A stretch of DNA of 64,000 bases, from positions 49,767,523-49,831,522 of the forward strand of contig OX381717.1 in NCBI GenBank assembly GCA_947462335.1, read 5' to 3'. Position 1 is the stretch's first letter. Each line of letters begins with the position of its first letter. Under the pieces are notes generated by a model. That model was not told the DNA's origin, ran no database searches, and saw only the letters and a list, made by a program, of their open reading frames with translations. The position numbers and the translations under genes are program-made. Below, piece after piece: positions 21,613 to 31,500 of the stretch. Source of the DNA: Harmothoe impar. Taxonomy: Eukaryota > Annelida > Polychaeta > Phyllodocida > Polynoidae.

Positions 21613-21870
21613 GGGAGGAGGAGGGGGCAGAGAGAGGTGGGACGGCAGAGGGGGGAGAAGGTAACAGGAAGGAGGAAAATGGGGTAGAGTGGGGGAGGGG
21701 GCAGAGGGAGGAGAAGGTAACAAGAAGGAGGTAGAGTGGGGAGGAGGGTAAAGATGGGGTAGTAGGAGGGGCAGAGGGAGGAGGAGAGGGCAGAGGGAGG
21801 AGGAGGAGAGGGCAGAGGCAGGAGGAGGAGGAGGAGGAGAGGGCACAGGGAGGAGGAGGGGGGCACAAGG
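21610..21870. repeat. GA/GGA purine-rich tract
   Basis: About 260 bp of nearly pure AGGAGGGGGCAGAGGGAGG on the plus strand. The Pro/Ser/Leu-rich minus ORFs are composition artefacts. A candidate triplex-forming tract inside intron 4. Confidence 0.85.
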
Positions 21871-23122
21871 AGGACTTGTGATGACCTTCCTTTAAAGACT
21901 GTAGAATATTATTTCAGGGTTGGTGCATGTGTATGTGGGGTGGGGGAGGGGTAATTATGTTGGACTTCACAGTTTGTCTTTGGGCGGGCTTGAGTGATTT
22001 CAAGAGCCACCCTGGACCACTCAACCTCTAGTATAGGTCCTGTATGGGAATTGGCATTGACATTGACAGCTTGGCTTGACATAGGAGTCAATAGTTATTA
22101 GGCTGGTACCTATCCTTGCCATTGACAGCCACATTAGAGAACTCAAGATATGGCTGTTCACAAGATGTCTAGGCCTTACCACAAGGTACACTGGTACTAC
22201 ATGCAGTAACTGAAAACCAGATCTAGGTTAAATTAGTCTTGCACACACCTGCAAGGACACATGGGGAACCAGTCCTAGGCAATGTTTAAGGGCCAGCTAG
22301 GGCTTAATTTAACAATGAACAAGGGGACCTATGCTAGTCTTTTCTTGCTACTTTTTCCAACTCTCTGTGTGTGGTGTCAATGGCTTTGGGGACAAGGTCC
22401 CAAAGCCAATAAGTAGGTAGACCCTGCTACCATCTGGTGTCACAATGTCTAAGCTGATTAGCATCCTGACATGACCCCAAGGAGATTGCCTGACGCTGGC
22501 AGGCGGTAGAATGTATCATTTCTATTCAAAATACATAATTTTGAGTTGATTTAGCTCTATCTCCAGTAGTTTGCCGTAAATTGCCAATTAAAGATTTCTA
22601 GAAAAATAATTTAGATAAAAATAACCAATTTTAGATAGCTTGTCTGATAAAGATATCATTGTGTAAAATAATTGCTGGACCCCCAACGACATACCTGCAT
22701 ACAAGACGTTTCAAACAAAACAAGAATTTTATTGATAGATGGATTTGCCATCAACCAGTGCACATTCTCCGAAAGGTCAGGTTTAAGAGATCAGCCAGTT
22801 ATAGAGCTCAAAACAGACTGCAAAGTTTGTCAACATTGCCCCTGGATTGCATTATGTAATAGCATATGTTATGCTTATCCCAGCCTGCATATGATAGACC
22901 CATTCAAGATCTCTTGGTACCAAGTTACTAGAAGTCTTTATCAGCCCCATAGCCAAAATGGGAAGACATCATAAAAGGGCCATTTAACATAGGATCAGAT
23001 ACAGACTGGGCTATCAGCTAGACCCTCCGGCCACCCTACCAGTAGAGTTCAAAAGCAGTGTCCTTATAACGAATCTTACATCAATATCGAGACATGGGAT
23101 ATCACTACTAGAGCTGCATTAA

Positions 23123-23427
23123 GGGAGTGATCATTTTTTAATAACAGGGGGGGGGGGGGGGTGGTGGGTTTCCGCGCGGAGTGTGCAAAACTTTTTACAC
23201 CCCCCCGGTCGAGGGGTCTACATTTTTTTACCCTCCCCCTCTAAGGGTCGAAAAACGGCGCGCGCGGGGGCCCTTTGAAGCATAGTAACGCGCTGGCTTT
23301 TTGGCTCAAAACAGGTTAAATTCTTTTGACCCCCAAATATTTTTGCCCCCCCCCGGTCAAGGGGTCCAAATTTTTATGCCGCGCCCAAACCCACCACCCC
23401 CCCTGTTGTTAAAAAGTGATCACTCTC
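23123..23427. mobile_element. G-run MITE, PIF/Harbinger-like (305 bp)
   Basis: GGGAGTGATCATTTTTTAAT and its inverse AAAAAGTGATCACTCTC, each joined to a G or C run, with TAA at 23120-23122 and 23428-23430. Inserted in nuclear receptor intron 4 very near exon 4. Confidence 0.8.
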
Positions 23428-23486
23428 TAAGTATATGTGGGGTAAGAGCCGTAGACCTGTATTAAAATACTGGTTGTTTAACTTAC

Positions 23487-23571
23487 CTGAATGCTAATCG
23501 CAAAACATTCAGCTCCATAAATGATGCCTTTAACAGGGACATCTGATCCTCTATTGTCAATTCAGAAAAGC
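23487..23571 (-). CDS. nuclear receptor exon 4 (LBD signature helix)
   Basis: Flanked by TATTTCAG and GTAAGTTA. It encodes GFSELTIEDQMSLLKASF, then MELNVLRLAFR. This is the canonical receptor signature (F..L...DQ..LL...F.EL..LRLA.R) of helices 3-5. Not an ORF long enough to stand alone; found through splice sites and phase. Confidence 0.93.
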
Positions 23572-24020
23572 CTGAAATATCACAAAAAAACAACAACTAT
23601 ATTACACAAAGCAACAATAAGTTTTTGTTTTTATGTTTGCTTATTTGGATAGTTTAACATCCGGCTGGGAATTCCCAGCCGACCCACACTGCCACAAGAG
23701 TTAAGCTTCTCATAATTCCATGAGGATGATTGTATCTACGGTAATAGAATCTAAGGGATGAGCTGAAGACAGAAATCCTGGTTCTACACATTTACCGGTT
23801 TCGTTAAGCAACAACAATAAAGATTGATTGGGTGACTAAGATCACATGTGACCCAGGGCTCCATCACTGACCTCCATCACCAACCTCCATCACTAACCTT
23901 GTAAGGGCCTGGACACAAACAGCTTCCTCATCTGGCCTTTACAGATCACCAGGGTCCCCACACCTCTCTAAAAGCGTCTCATTTCTTTTATCTCACCTAG
24001 TCTTAACCATTGCAGGTATA

Positions 24021-24450
24021 CCGTAAAACCCCGGCTTTAAGACGGATTTTATTTGGGATTTATTTTTCCTACAAGACGGATTTTTTTCCTTAAAAGGGGG
24101 GGTCGTCTTAAAGGCGGGGTTTTGACCATTTTGATATGGAAAAATACCCCCAAAAAAGAAAAAAGAAATATCAACAAACTGGTAGCATTTATTAACGTTT
24201 CCTTCTTTGGTTCTGGAATCTGATATGGATTGTAGTTTATGCTATAAGAAGTTAACTGAAACATGATCAAAAACTTATAATCTGGGTGATTTAGAAGGGG
24301 TCTTGGGTTTGGCAGGACCCCCAAAGTCGGGGGTCGTCTTAAAGGCGGGGTTTTCTAAATTGTCATATCTTTTTTGTACAAGACGGATTTTTTCCTGAAG
24401 TTGGGCGGTCGTCTTAAAGGCGGGGTCGTCTTAAAGGCGGGGTTTTACGG
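24021..24450. mobile_element. TA-family MITE, CCGTAAAACCCC type (430 bp)
   Basis: Ends CCGTAAAACCCCGGC and CGGGGTTTTACGG; TA on both flanks. Inside are repeated GTCGTCTTAAAGGCGGGG words in both orientations. Sister of the 51041-51277 element. Confidence 0.85.
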
Positions 24451-24771
24451 TAGGTGTCTGTGTGAAGGTGACTCTTTTAAAGGGTGGATTCAAGGATACT
24501 CAGCTATTCCTTAGCATTAGTTCACAGAGAGGTGTATGGTGTATTTTGTATCAAATTGACTCTTTGTCTCCCATCTTTTTCACTAGGAATTTTCTTTGAC
24601 TGCAAATGTACTCATTTTCTCCCTAAGACCCAGGGTTCCCTGGGTCAATAAAGTAACCAGATAAGATGATGCCTTCTTCAATCTAAGCCACAATTTCAGT
24701 CATCAAGAATGAGGAATAGTGACTGGAGTCAGACTGAGACGATTTGATAAATGAAGAAATGTATATATATA

Positions 24772-24976
24772 CCGTAAAACCTCTTGTATAAGCAGCGGCT
24801 AGTGCGCTAGTCAGATTGCCTGTGCGGCTTATAGGATCGGCACATAGTCGGGGTGCGGCTTATACATGAGTTTTTGCTATTGTAATACAGTACAAAAGTC
24901 ACCATAATCAGATCGCCAGTGCGGCTTATAGGATTGGCCCAAAGTTGGGGTGTGGCTTATACGCGAGGTTTTACGG
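24772..24976. mobile_element. TA-family MITE, CCGTAAAACCTC type (205 bp)
   Basis: Ends CCGTAAAACCTCTTG and CGAGGTTTTACGG with TA flanks. Inside, GTGCGGCTTATA words recur. It sits 22 bp from the splice donor of exon 3. Confidence 0.85.
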
Positions 24977-24998
24977 TAATAGTGGTGTAGGGACCTAC

Positions 24999-25085
24999 CT
25001 GGAACCTTGCGTGCCCATTCAATGATGTTACGCAGTTCCATGTAGCCATACTGCATCATTTCATTCACATCCATTGACTTCTCAC
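24999..25085 (-). CDS. nuclear receptor exon 3 (start of LBD)
   Basis: 87 bp between CCTACAG and the donor GTAGGTCC. With the carried A it reads SEKSMDVNEMMQYGYMELRN, then IIEWARKVPG, which is LBD helix 3. The IIEWARKVPGF junction with exon 4 is in phase. Confidence 0.93.
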
Positions 25086-25524
25086 CTGTAGGAACTATTG
25101 ACATCATGAATTAGTATGTGCTTCCTAGACGTAGTAAGTAAACTGGCTAATGAGACCACATGCTAATGTGTACTAATGGTTCTGAGAATGCATATATGCT
25201 ATATTAACACTAAAGTGTGACATTCATGAAAACATTATGGAATGGAGAAAACAACGTTGAAGACAAGCATATATCAGTCAGCAAAGTATATTGCCTGGCA
25301 TATCAATGAGGATAGTATATATACATAACATAGAAGAATTCGAATCATCAATCCTACTGTATTCATTAAATCTGAGCCCATGTAAAAGGAGTTGTCCGGG
25401 TAGAAAGCGTCTAACGATGCTAGCGTTCAATAAAAGATTCAATTCAATTCAATAAAACTAGTTAAACTTGAACTTACTGATAACCTGAGGGAATATCCCA
25501 TTTTGATGCACTACTTTTGTACTG

Positions 25525-25728
25525 CCGTAAATTCCTGTATATAACCCGTGGGTTATACTCGAATCAAATCCCCAGTGCGGGTTCTACAAAATTCACAAGG
25601 TCTAGGTGCTGGGAATACGAGGGGTTTTGGCAGTATAGTACGTACTAAAATCACAGTTTGCAGACCTCTGATGCTGGTAATAGGGTTCTCCCAAAGTTGG
25701 AGTGTGGATTATACACTAGAATTTACGG
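25525..25728. mobile_element. TA-family MITE inserted in the 44-bp satellite
   Basis: Ends CCGTAAATTCCTGTA and CTAGAATTTACGG; TG left and TA right (left flank mutated). Inner GTGCGGGTTCTA and GATTATACACTAG words match the CCGTAAATT subfamily. Satellite units continue on both sides. Confidence 0.8.
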
Positions 25729-26660
25729 TAATAGCCAGAGGGAATATCCCTTTTTGATGCACTACTTCTTTACTAACAGCCTGAGGGTATCCCCCATTTT
25801 GATGCACTACTTCTTTACTAACAGCCTGAGGGTATCCCCCCTTTTGATGCACTACTTCTTTACCTACAGCCTGAGGAAATCCCCCCTTTTTATGCACTAC
25901 TTCTTAACTAACTGCTTGAGGGAATCCCCATTTTGATGCACTACTTCTTTACTAACTGCTTGAGGGAATCCCCATTTTGATGCACTACTTCTTTACTAAC
26001 TGCTTGAGGGAATCCCCATTTTGATGCACTACTTCTTTACTAACAGCCTGAGGCAATCCCCTAATTTGATGCACTACTTCTTTACTAACTGCTTGAGGGA
26101 ATCCCCCTTTTGATGCACTACTTCTTTACTAACTGCTTGAGGGAATCCCCATTTTGATGCACTACTTCTTTACTAACTGCTTGAGGGAATCCCCATTTTG
26201 ATGCACTACTTCTTTACTAACAGCCTGAGGCAATCCCCTAATTTGATGCACTACTTCTTTACTAACTGCTTGAGGGAATCCCCCTTTTGATGCACTACTT
26301 CTTTACTAACTGCTTGAGGGAATCCCCATTTTGATGCACTACTTCTTTACTGACTGCCTGAGGCAATCCCCCCTTTTGATGCACTACTTCTTTACTAACT
26401 GCTTGAGGGAATCCCCATTTTGATGCACTACTTCTTTACTAACAGCCTGAGGAAATCCCCCTTTTGATGCACTACTTCTTTACCAACAGCCTGAGGAAAT
26501 CCCCCCTTTTGATGCACTACTTCTTTACCAACAGCCTGAGGAAACCCCCCATTTTGATGCACTACTTCTTTACTAACAGCCTGAGGGAATCCCCCATTTT
26601 GATGCACTACTTCTTTACTAACAGCCTGAGGGAATCCCCCTGTTCTGATTCACTTCTACC
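25729..26660. repeat. 44-bp minisatellite, about 20 copies
   Basis: Unit TGATGCACTACTTCTTTACT plus AACAGCCTGAGGGAATCCCC plus ATTT; consecutive TGATG starts at 25934 and 25978 show the 44-bp period. Two copies of a GAGGCAATCCCCTAATT variant about 178 bp apart reveal internal four-unit duplication. One unit lies left of the MITE near 25500. Confidence 0.92.
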
Positions 26661-26817
26661 TTGCTAACTGTAACACGTAACAGCATGAGGACCAGATACT
26701 TGAGCACATAAAATGGCACATGAAATCATTCTTCAAATTTAATAGTTAAACGATATTCAGGCCCCAAGGCACCCCAACCCAGCATGCATTAATAAATGAA
26801 GCACGCTGGATACTTAC

Positions 26818-27174
26818 TCCCACCTTCATGCACTGGATAGATGTCCGGTTTCGTTGCGATAAGTCTCTGGACTAGCCCGTCTTCACTAAGATCCAATGTT
26901 GTGCAAAAGGCTTTTGGAGTCGCTGGTACTGATGTTGGGGCTGATGATGTGGATGATGATGGGGATGATGATGATGGGGATATTGATACTGCAGATAATG
27001 GGGTTAACAGTGCTGCTGATGAAGGGGACATTGTGGCTGCTGATGATGATGATGATGGTGAGGCTGATAACCCGGTGGCTTCAACTCTGGGGAACCGCTC
27101 CGGTGGTGCACCCTGACCAATGTGCTGTCTCTTGTGTCGATGGGTCCCTCCGGGGGCTCGGTCTTCTCGCACAG
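26818..27174 (-). CDS. nuclear receptor exon 2 (hinge)
   Basis: Bounded by TTTTTTACAG and donor GTAAGTAT. It opens with AVREDRAPGGTHRHKRQ, the C-terminal extension of the DNA-binding domain, followed by a long Ser/Pro/Ala-rich hinge (runs of SSSS) and then the start of the LBD (LSEDGLVQRLIATKPDIYPV). The Asp-rich ORF on the opposite strand is only its shadow. Confidence 0.92.
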
Positions 27175-28222
27175 CTGTAAAAAAGATCAGATGCTACATC
27201 ATGTACAGGTCACGGATGAAAGTGACCTCACACAAATATCTAGCAAATAACCGTGACATAAATGTGTCGCTTCCCCATTGGGTTTATTAGTCATATTGAT
27301 AACCCCCTCCCATTTACAAAATTTAAAACAAAGCAAAAAAACTACAAATAAACCATTAACATTGCATAGGAGGAGGAGCATGCATGGAAATGGGTATGTA
27401 CTGTAAACGTAGATATTTTCGCGCTGGACGTATTTTTGCAGATTTCGCGGATCTTAAAATCATGAAACATTCTGCTAATTATGAGCTCCTTATGCAGAGG
27501 GCTATGAGTGAAACCGAGCTAGTACCCCTGACAAACAATGCAGTTTCAACTAGGGTAGATGTGTGTGATACTACACTTATATTATGCTATTCTTATTTCG
27601 GAAATCCAATGGGAAATTCAATACTTACAATTAAAGAAATTAAAAATAAACTATAATCATATAAGACCTATGCAAATCTAAAAAAGCGGAGGATTTAAAC
27701 ATGGCCTGCATGCCTAGATATGTCTTATACAGTTCAATGGTTAGGACGACAAGGTAGTCTAACCAAGTACCAAGACAAAAGCACTGGCCAATCACTAACA
27801 ATGTATGACCCGCCTTCACAGCCGGTTTTGGTAGGTGATGCTATAACATGCAAAGGTTTTGACCTCGTCTTTACAAGCGACAGCTGCAATCTAATATCTT
27901 ATGCAATAATAATTACCGTGCACACTCCTGATTCACATTTCAAGGAAATAATAATTGTAGCTAATTATACCAGTTGTCATGGTTGTGGGTGTTTATTCAG
28001 GACGTGGGCGGGAACGCATGTAGGTTGTATAACCTAACTGGGAATGTATATCCCGGTGTGGTGATTCTTACCTTTCTAATACTACAATATTGGTATCCAA
28101 TTTATTTGGATTTCGATTATCACTATTTTGGTCTCGATTTTTCGATTACATCGAGTTATTTTGATCCGAGATTTATGTTCAAATTATTATGCAGTATGAT
28201 TAAAAACTTTACCAACACTTAC
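27175..28222 (-). other. nuclear receptor intron 1 of the visible gene
   Basis: GT..AG intron. Includes a fragment near 27401 beginning TACTGTAAACGTAGATATTTT, a dispersed repeat related to 48803-48958. Confidence 0.75.
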
Positions 28223-28643
28223 CGTCACGTTTCATCCCCACTTCCAGGCACTTTTGAAACCGACAGTGCTGGCAGCTATTCCTGGTAAACTTATTTATTA
28301 CACACTCCGATTTTTCCCTGCACGAATAAGATAAGCACTTCTGCACCGTCCGTTTGAAGAATCCTTTGCAGCCTTCACATGTGAACACGGCATAATGATA
28401 ACCGGTCCCTTTATCTGCGCATACTAAACACGCGCTTCCCTCTACGCCAATGTTTCCAAGGCTAGAGCTATGTGTCGTGGTGCTAACCGCCATTTCTGGG
28501 GCGTGATTGCTGGTCGGAAGCGGCATGTTGTGAGGACGATAGTTCATGTTGGACTGGTAGGCTGCTTCCTCCATGGTGGTCCGTGGCGTCATATTTATAT
28601 CCATGCTACTGTTGGACTCCATATCGTCGTCCGTGGTGCCCAC
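28223..28643 (-). CDS. orphan nuclear receptor exon 1: DNA-binding domain (NR4/NR8-like)
   Basis: First visible coding exon of a ligand-type transcription factor. Both C4 zinc fingers are here: [20 protein letters not shown] then [11 protein letters not shown], and [20 protein letters not shown] then [13 protein letters not shown]. The P-box is CEGCKG, as in receptors that read AGGTCA-like half-sites. The six exons join in one frame of 1371 bp (456 aa plus stop) with matching phases at every junction. Finger and LBD motifs (FKRTVQK; PGFSEL..DQ; ELNVLRLAFRS) are most like NR4, but the hinge (VREDRAPGG) lacks the NR4 A-box, so an NR8-type orphan is also likely. The nearest ATG is at 28622. An in-frame TAG lies at about 28687, so the exon may begin at an acceptor or in a 5' UTR. 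Confidence 0.93.
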
Positions 28644-28850
28644 GCGCGATACGGTACTAACCGGGTTAGGATCGCTCTCAGTCTATGGCTCACGCTGGAT
28701 CAGCCCCTATCCCGGCTACTTTTGTTCCTGCTAACATGAAATAAAATACAAAGTATGAATATAAAATGAAACACATACCTGTATTTACTTGGAAGTCACT
28801 CGTATTACCCCATGACCCGTATTATTACCCAATTTTGCCCGACTGTAAAT
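28644..28850. other. upstream of the nuclear receptor exon
   Basis: No further coding exon was found. A 5' UTR exon may lie well upstream (see 42423-42634). Confidence 0.4.
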
Positions 28851-29077
28851 GTTTGTTTGTTTGTTTGTAATTGTTTATTTATACTGTCCGATACATAGGC
28901 TTATAGCCTGTATTATTGCAAAGAACAGTGTATAATAATGGCTACCACTGATCAAACTCATCTCTTATGGATGAGTGTGCTCAGTGGCTCCATTTATACC
29001 ATGATGGGATTGGTATATATAATATGCCATGATGTTAATCAGCATATGGATGAGATAGTGACTATGTTAGTATATTA

Positions 29078-29364
29078 TTACATAATCATTCGTTTCAACA
29101 CACTTATAGCAGCATGGCTGGGCATTTTGAGCCTTATTCTTCTAAATAAATACAATCTGAAGTCCAAATTCCTACCAACCACATCCACATGCTTCTTAAA
29201 AGCTAATTGTGAATCCAAGGTCATGCCTAAGTAACAGTATGTTGGGGTGTAGAGGATAGGATCTTGCCCCAGAGCCAACCTTGGCCTGACCAACCTGTTG
29301 AGAAGTGCCTGTGTGTAAAATGTCATAGCTTTTGTCTTTTTAGTATTTAAGGATAATTTATTAC
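29078..29364 (-). pseudogene. LINE reverse transcriptase, thumb fragment
   Basis: Encodes SNKLSLNTKKTKAMTF, then CYLGMTLDSQLAFKKHVDVV and RRIRLKMPSHAAISVLK, typical of the region after YADD in CR1/Jockey-group RTs. It joins directly to the 30069-30263 fragment once the TTAA-flanked insertion is removed. Confidence 0.85.
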
Positions 29365-29368
29365 TTAA

Positions 29369-30064
29369 CCCTTTGCTGCCCAGTACTATTTCATCAATAT
29401 CTGTATTATTCAACAATATTGTTCTGATGTTGGAAGACATGCACTAACTTCATTTCCTATTTTAAGACAAGGGTCATATAACATTTCCTGAAAGGTCTCG
29501 AAGTGGACTATACCTTATTAAACTAAATAGCACAATATCATTTACTTATGGTTGCCATGGCAACTTGAAACATTCTATTTGCTGTTAGATAAATTATTAT
29601 TGCATTTGTAGGGGCAAGGAAGGCTTTTTTTGTCAATGAATAGACCATTTCTAGCCTGAAAAATGTTCCAAATAAGAACCTTTGGAATGAAAATTAATGA
29701 ATAATAATACTATAATCCGCATCTACAGGAAAACTTGATAAAAGATGATTTTGTAACATTTTTTCACATTTTCATGTATTTTAAAGCCAAAATTAGTGGA
29801 AATTATGCTTTCTGGATGATTTTTCGAGAACCTTCGTGAATAACATATCTCATTGCCTATTCTTTGGTTAAGGTTGCACTATTCTTCGAATATACATTTC
29901 ACATCAAGAGTAGTGGTCCCTTTGAAATCCTGAGGTCCTGGGCTTCATTATGGTGGAAAAAACTTAGGAATTGACCCAGTAGAAGTGTGGGGATGAAGCC
30001 TTACTCCACCATTGTTGTTTTAGGCCTAAAACCGCGCCAATTGGCGCGGTTGGGCACGAAAGGG
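29369..30064. mobile_element. piggyBac-like nonautonomous transposon (696 bp)
   Basis: Starts CCCTTTGCTGCCCA and ends in the inverse of CCCTTTCGTGCCCA, flanked by TTAA at 29365-29368 and 30065-30068. The TTAA duplication and CCC termini are piggyBac hallmarks. Removing the element and one TTAA restores the LINE reading frame (WCL joined to SNKLSLN). No transposase ORF. Confidence 0.88.
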
Positions 30065-30269
30065 TTAAGCACCACTGGGAAACATTTCTTAAGTCATTAT
30101 TAAGGGTGGCTTCCACCTGCTGGCAATTTGGCTTATGTTCTATATAAATAACAGTATCATCAGCATAGTGCTGACATTTTAAGGCAGTGAGACATAAACT
30201 TAGGTCATTAATATATAGTAAAAATAATAAGGGCCCTAGCACGGATCCTTGTGGGACTCCACAGGTAAT
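30065..30269 (-). pseudogene. LINE reverse transcriptase, YADD fragment
   Basis: Minus strand reads ITCGVPQGSVLGPLLFLLYI, then CLTALKCQHYADDTVIYI and a helix ending LRNVSQWCL. The catalytic YADD is intact. Both ends are cut by transposon insertions (TTAA at 30065, GGTAAT at 30264). Confidence 0.9.
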
Positions 30270-31271
30270 GTGCCTCTACATGGGTAAAATTCGACACGCG
30301 CGACACAGCGACACGGGGGTTTTAAAAGCCGACACGCGCGACACGGGGGTTTTAAAAATCGACGGACACAGCAAATGTTGAGATAAAAATCGACAGACAC
30401 AATATATCTTGAGATAAAAATCGACGGACACAGTAAACCTTGGGATAAAAGTCGACGGACTCATACAAACAGGGTACAACAAACTAATGGGTGAGGTGTG
30501 ACCGCCAAAAGATGCTACTAGCGCTGGGTGTGGGACAATGAGAGGTGTGAGAGAGCAACGGGCTTGACTATAGGTGTCAAAGCTAACTATAGGCCCGGGG
30601 GTGTGGGGGTTGAGGGGGGGGGGCAGACCCAGGTATATGCACCATGAATCAGTCAGTTATAACTGATACTAATATACGTTACATTTTAAAATCCAAACTC
30701 TTGGAGGTTCGGACAAGCATACAGCGGCATTTAGAACCTCTGTAAAAATACTAATATCCAGATATTCTTATATGACATAAATCTGATCATATACATTTAA
30801 GGCCACATTTAGGTTTTAAGATTTTTTTTGGCAATGCATGCCTTCAACAAAGGTTCTTAGTGGAGCCCTGATATGAAAATGTGTCTTTGATCTTGAGGTA
30901 TTACTAGAAGAAAATCTAAAGAAGGCCCTAAAAAAAGTACACACCTTTTTAATGAAAAAGCCAGTGCATTACCATAGCAATTGACCATAGCTCAAAGGGG
31001 TCGGTCGCACTCAATTTTTAACTTGCCTGAGGGGGGGGGGGGGGGAGACCAAAAAAATTTCAACCCGCTTGTGCTAAAATCCACCAACTGCCCCCTGTTT
31101 AAAAATGACTACTTCCATAACATTTTATTCAAAAATCATTCCTATATATGCCTAAAAAGTGACGCGGTGACATACCATATCTCCTAAAAAGTGACGCGGT
31201 GACGCGACAAATATCTCCTAAAAAGTGACGCGGTGACGCGCACAAAATGTTGAGTACCCATGTAGAGGCAC
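30270..31271. mobile_element. 1002-bp DNA transposon, 17-bp TIR, 6-bp duplication
   Basis: Exact terminal inverted repeats GTGCCTCTACATGGGTA (30270-30286 and inverted at 31255-31271), flanked by GGTAAT at 30264-30269 and 31272-31277. Excision joins LHPIT to CGVPQG and restores the RT. No transposase ORF. Internal sequence has CGACACGCGCGACAC and AAAAGTGACGCGGTGACGCG tandem blocks near the two ends. Superfamily not assigned; 6-bp duplications occur in a few (for example IS3EU, Dada). Confidence 0.9.
30998..31114. repeat. G-run MITE-like fragment nested in the 1002-bp element
   Basis: A CTCAATTTTTAACTTGCCTG-to-G-run block faces CCCCCTGTTTAAAAATGACT, resembling the G-run family ends. Boundaries and duplication are not clear. 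Confidence 0.4.
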
Positions 31272-31500
31272 GGTAATGGGATGTAGGTCTGAAATTATTT
31301 TATTTGCCTTTGTACATTGTTTTCTATTGCTTAAATAACTTTTTATCAACTTTATATTGTTTATTTCAAAACCTTGCATATCCAGCTTTTTTAGTAGAAT
31401 TTTGTGGTCTAAAGTGTCAAATGCTTTTTTGAAATCTATAAATATTGCAGTGGTAACCTTATCTTTGCTAAATTTATAATATACCTCACATGCTCTGGGA
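31272..31500 (-). pseudogene. LINE reverse transcriptase, palm fragment
   Basis: Encodes YKFSKDKVTTAIFIDFKKAF, then DTLDHKILLKKL and SYLSNRKQCTKANKII, ending SDLHPIT at the transposon. The RT finger region expected upstream is missing and the frame differs from the preceding ORF, showing a deletion near 31480-31500. Confidence 0.85.

Larger units (their letters stand above)
20148..23486 (-). other. nuclear receptor intron 4
   Basis: Contains the 129-bp tandem repeat, a purine-rich tract and a G-run MITE (listed separately). Nothing coding was seen in the remainder. Confidence 0.8.
23572..24998 (-). other. nuclear receptor intron 3
   Basis: GT..AG intron; carries two TA-family MITEs (24021 and 24772). 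Confidence 0.8.
25086..26817 (-). other. nuclear receptor intron 2
   Basis: Mostly the 44-bp minisatellite interrupted by a MITE at 25525. Confidence 0.8.

Noticed and set aside
21166..21687. 173-aa plus ORF with 43-aa repeats
   Set aside because: It follows the 129-bp tandem repeat inside a nuclear receptor intron; no domain or splice support.
21527..21868. Pro/Ser/Leu-rich minus ORFs
   Set aside because: Composition artefact of the purine tract.
25658..26667. Short plus and minus ORFs with repeated MHYFFTNSLR-like words
   Set aside because: Read from the 44-bp minisatellite.
26841..27180. Asp-rich and Met/Leu-rich plus ORFs
   Set aside because: Antisense shadows of the Ser-rich nuclear receptor hinge exon.
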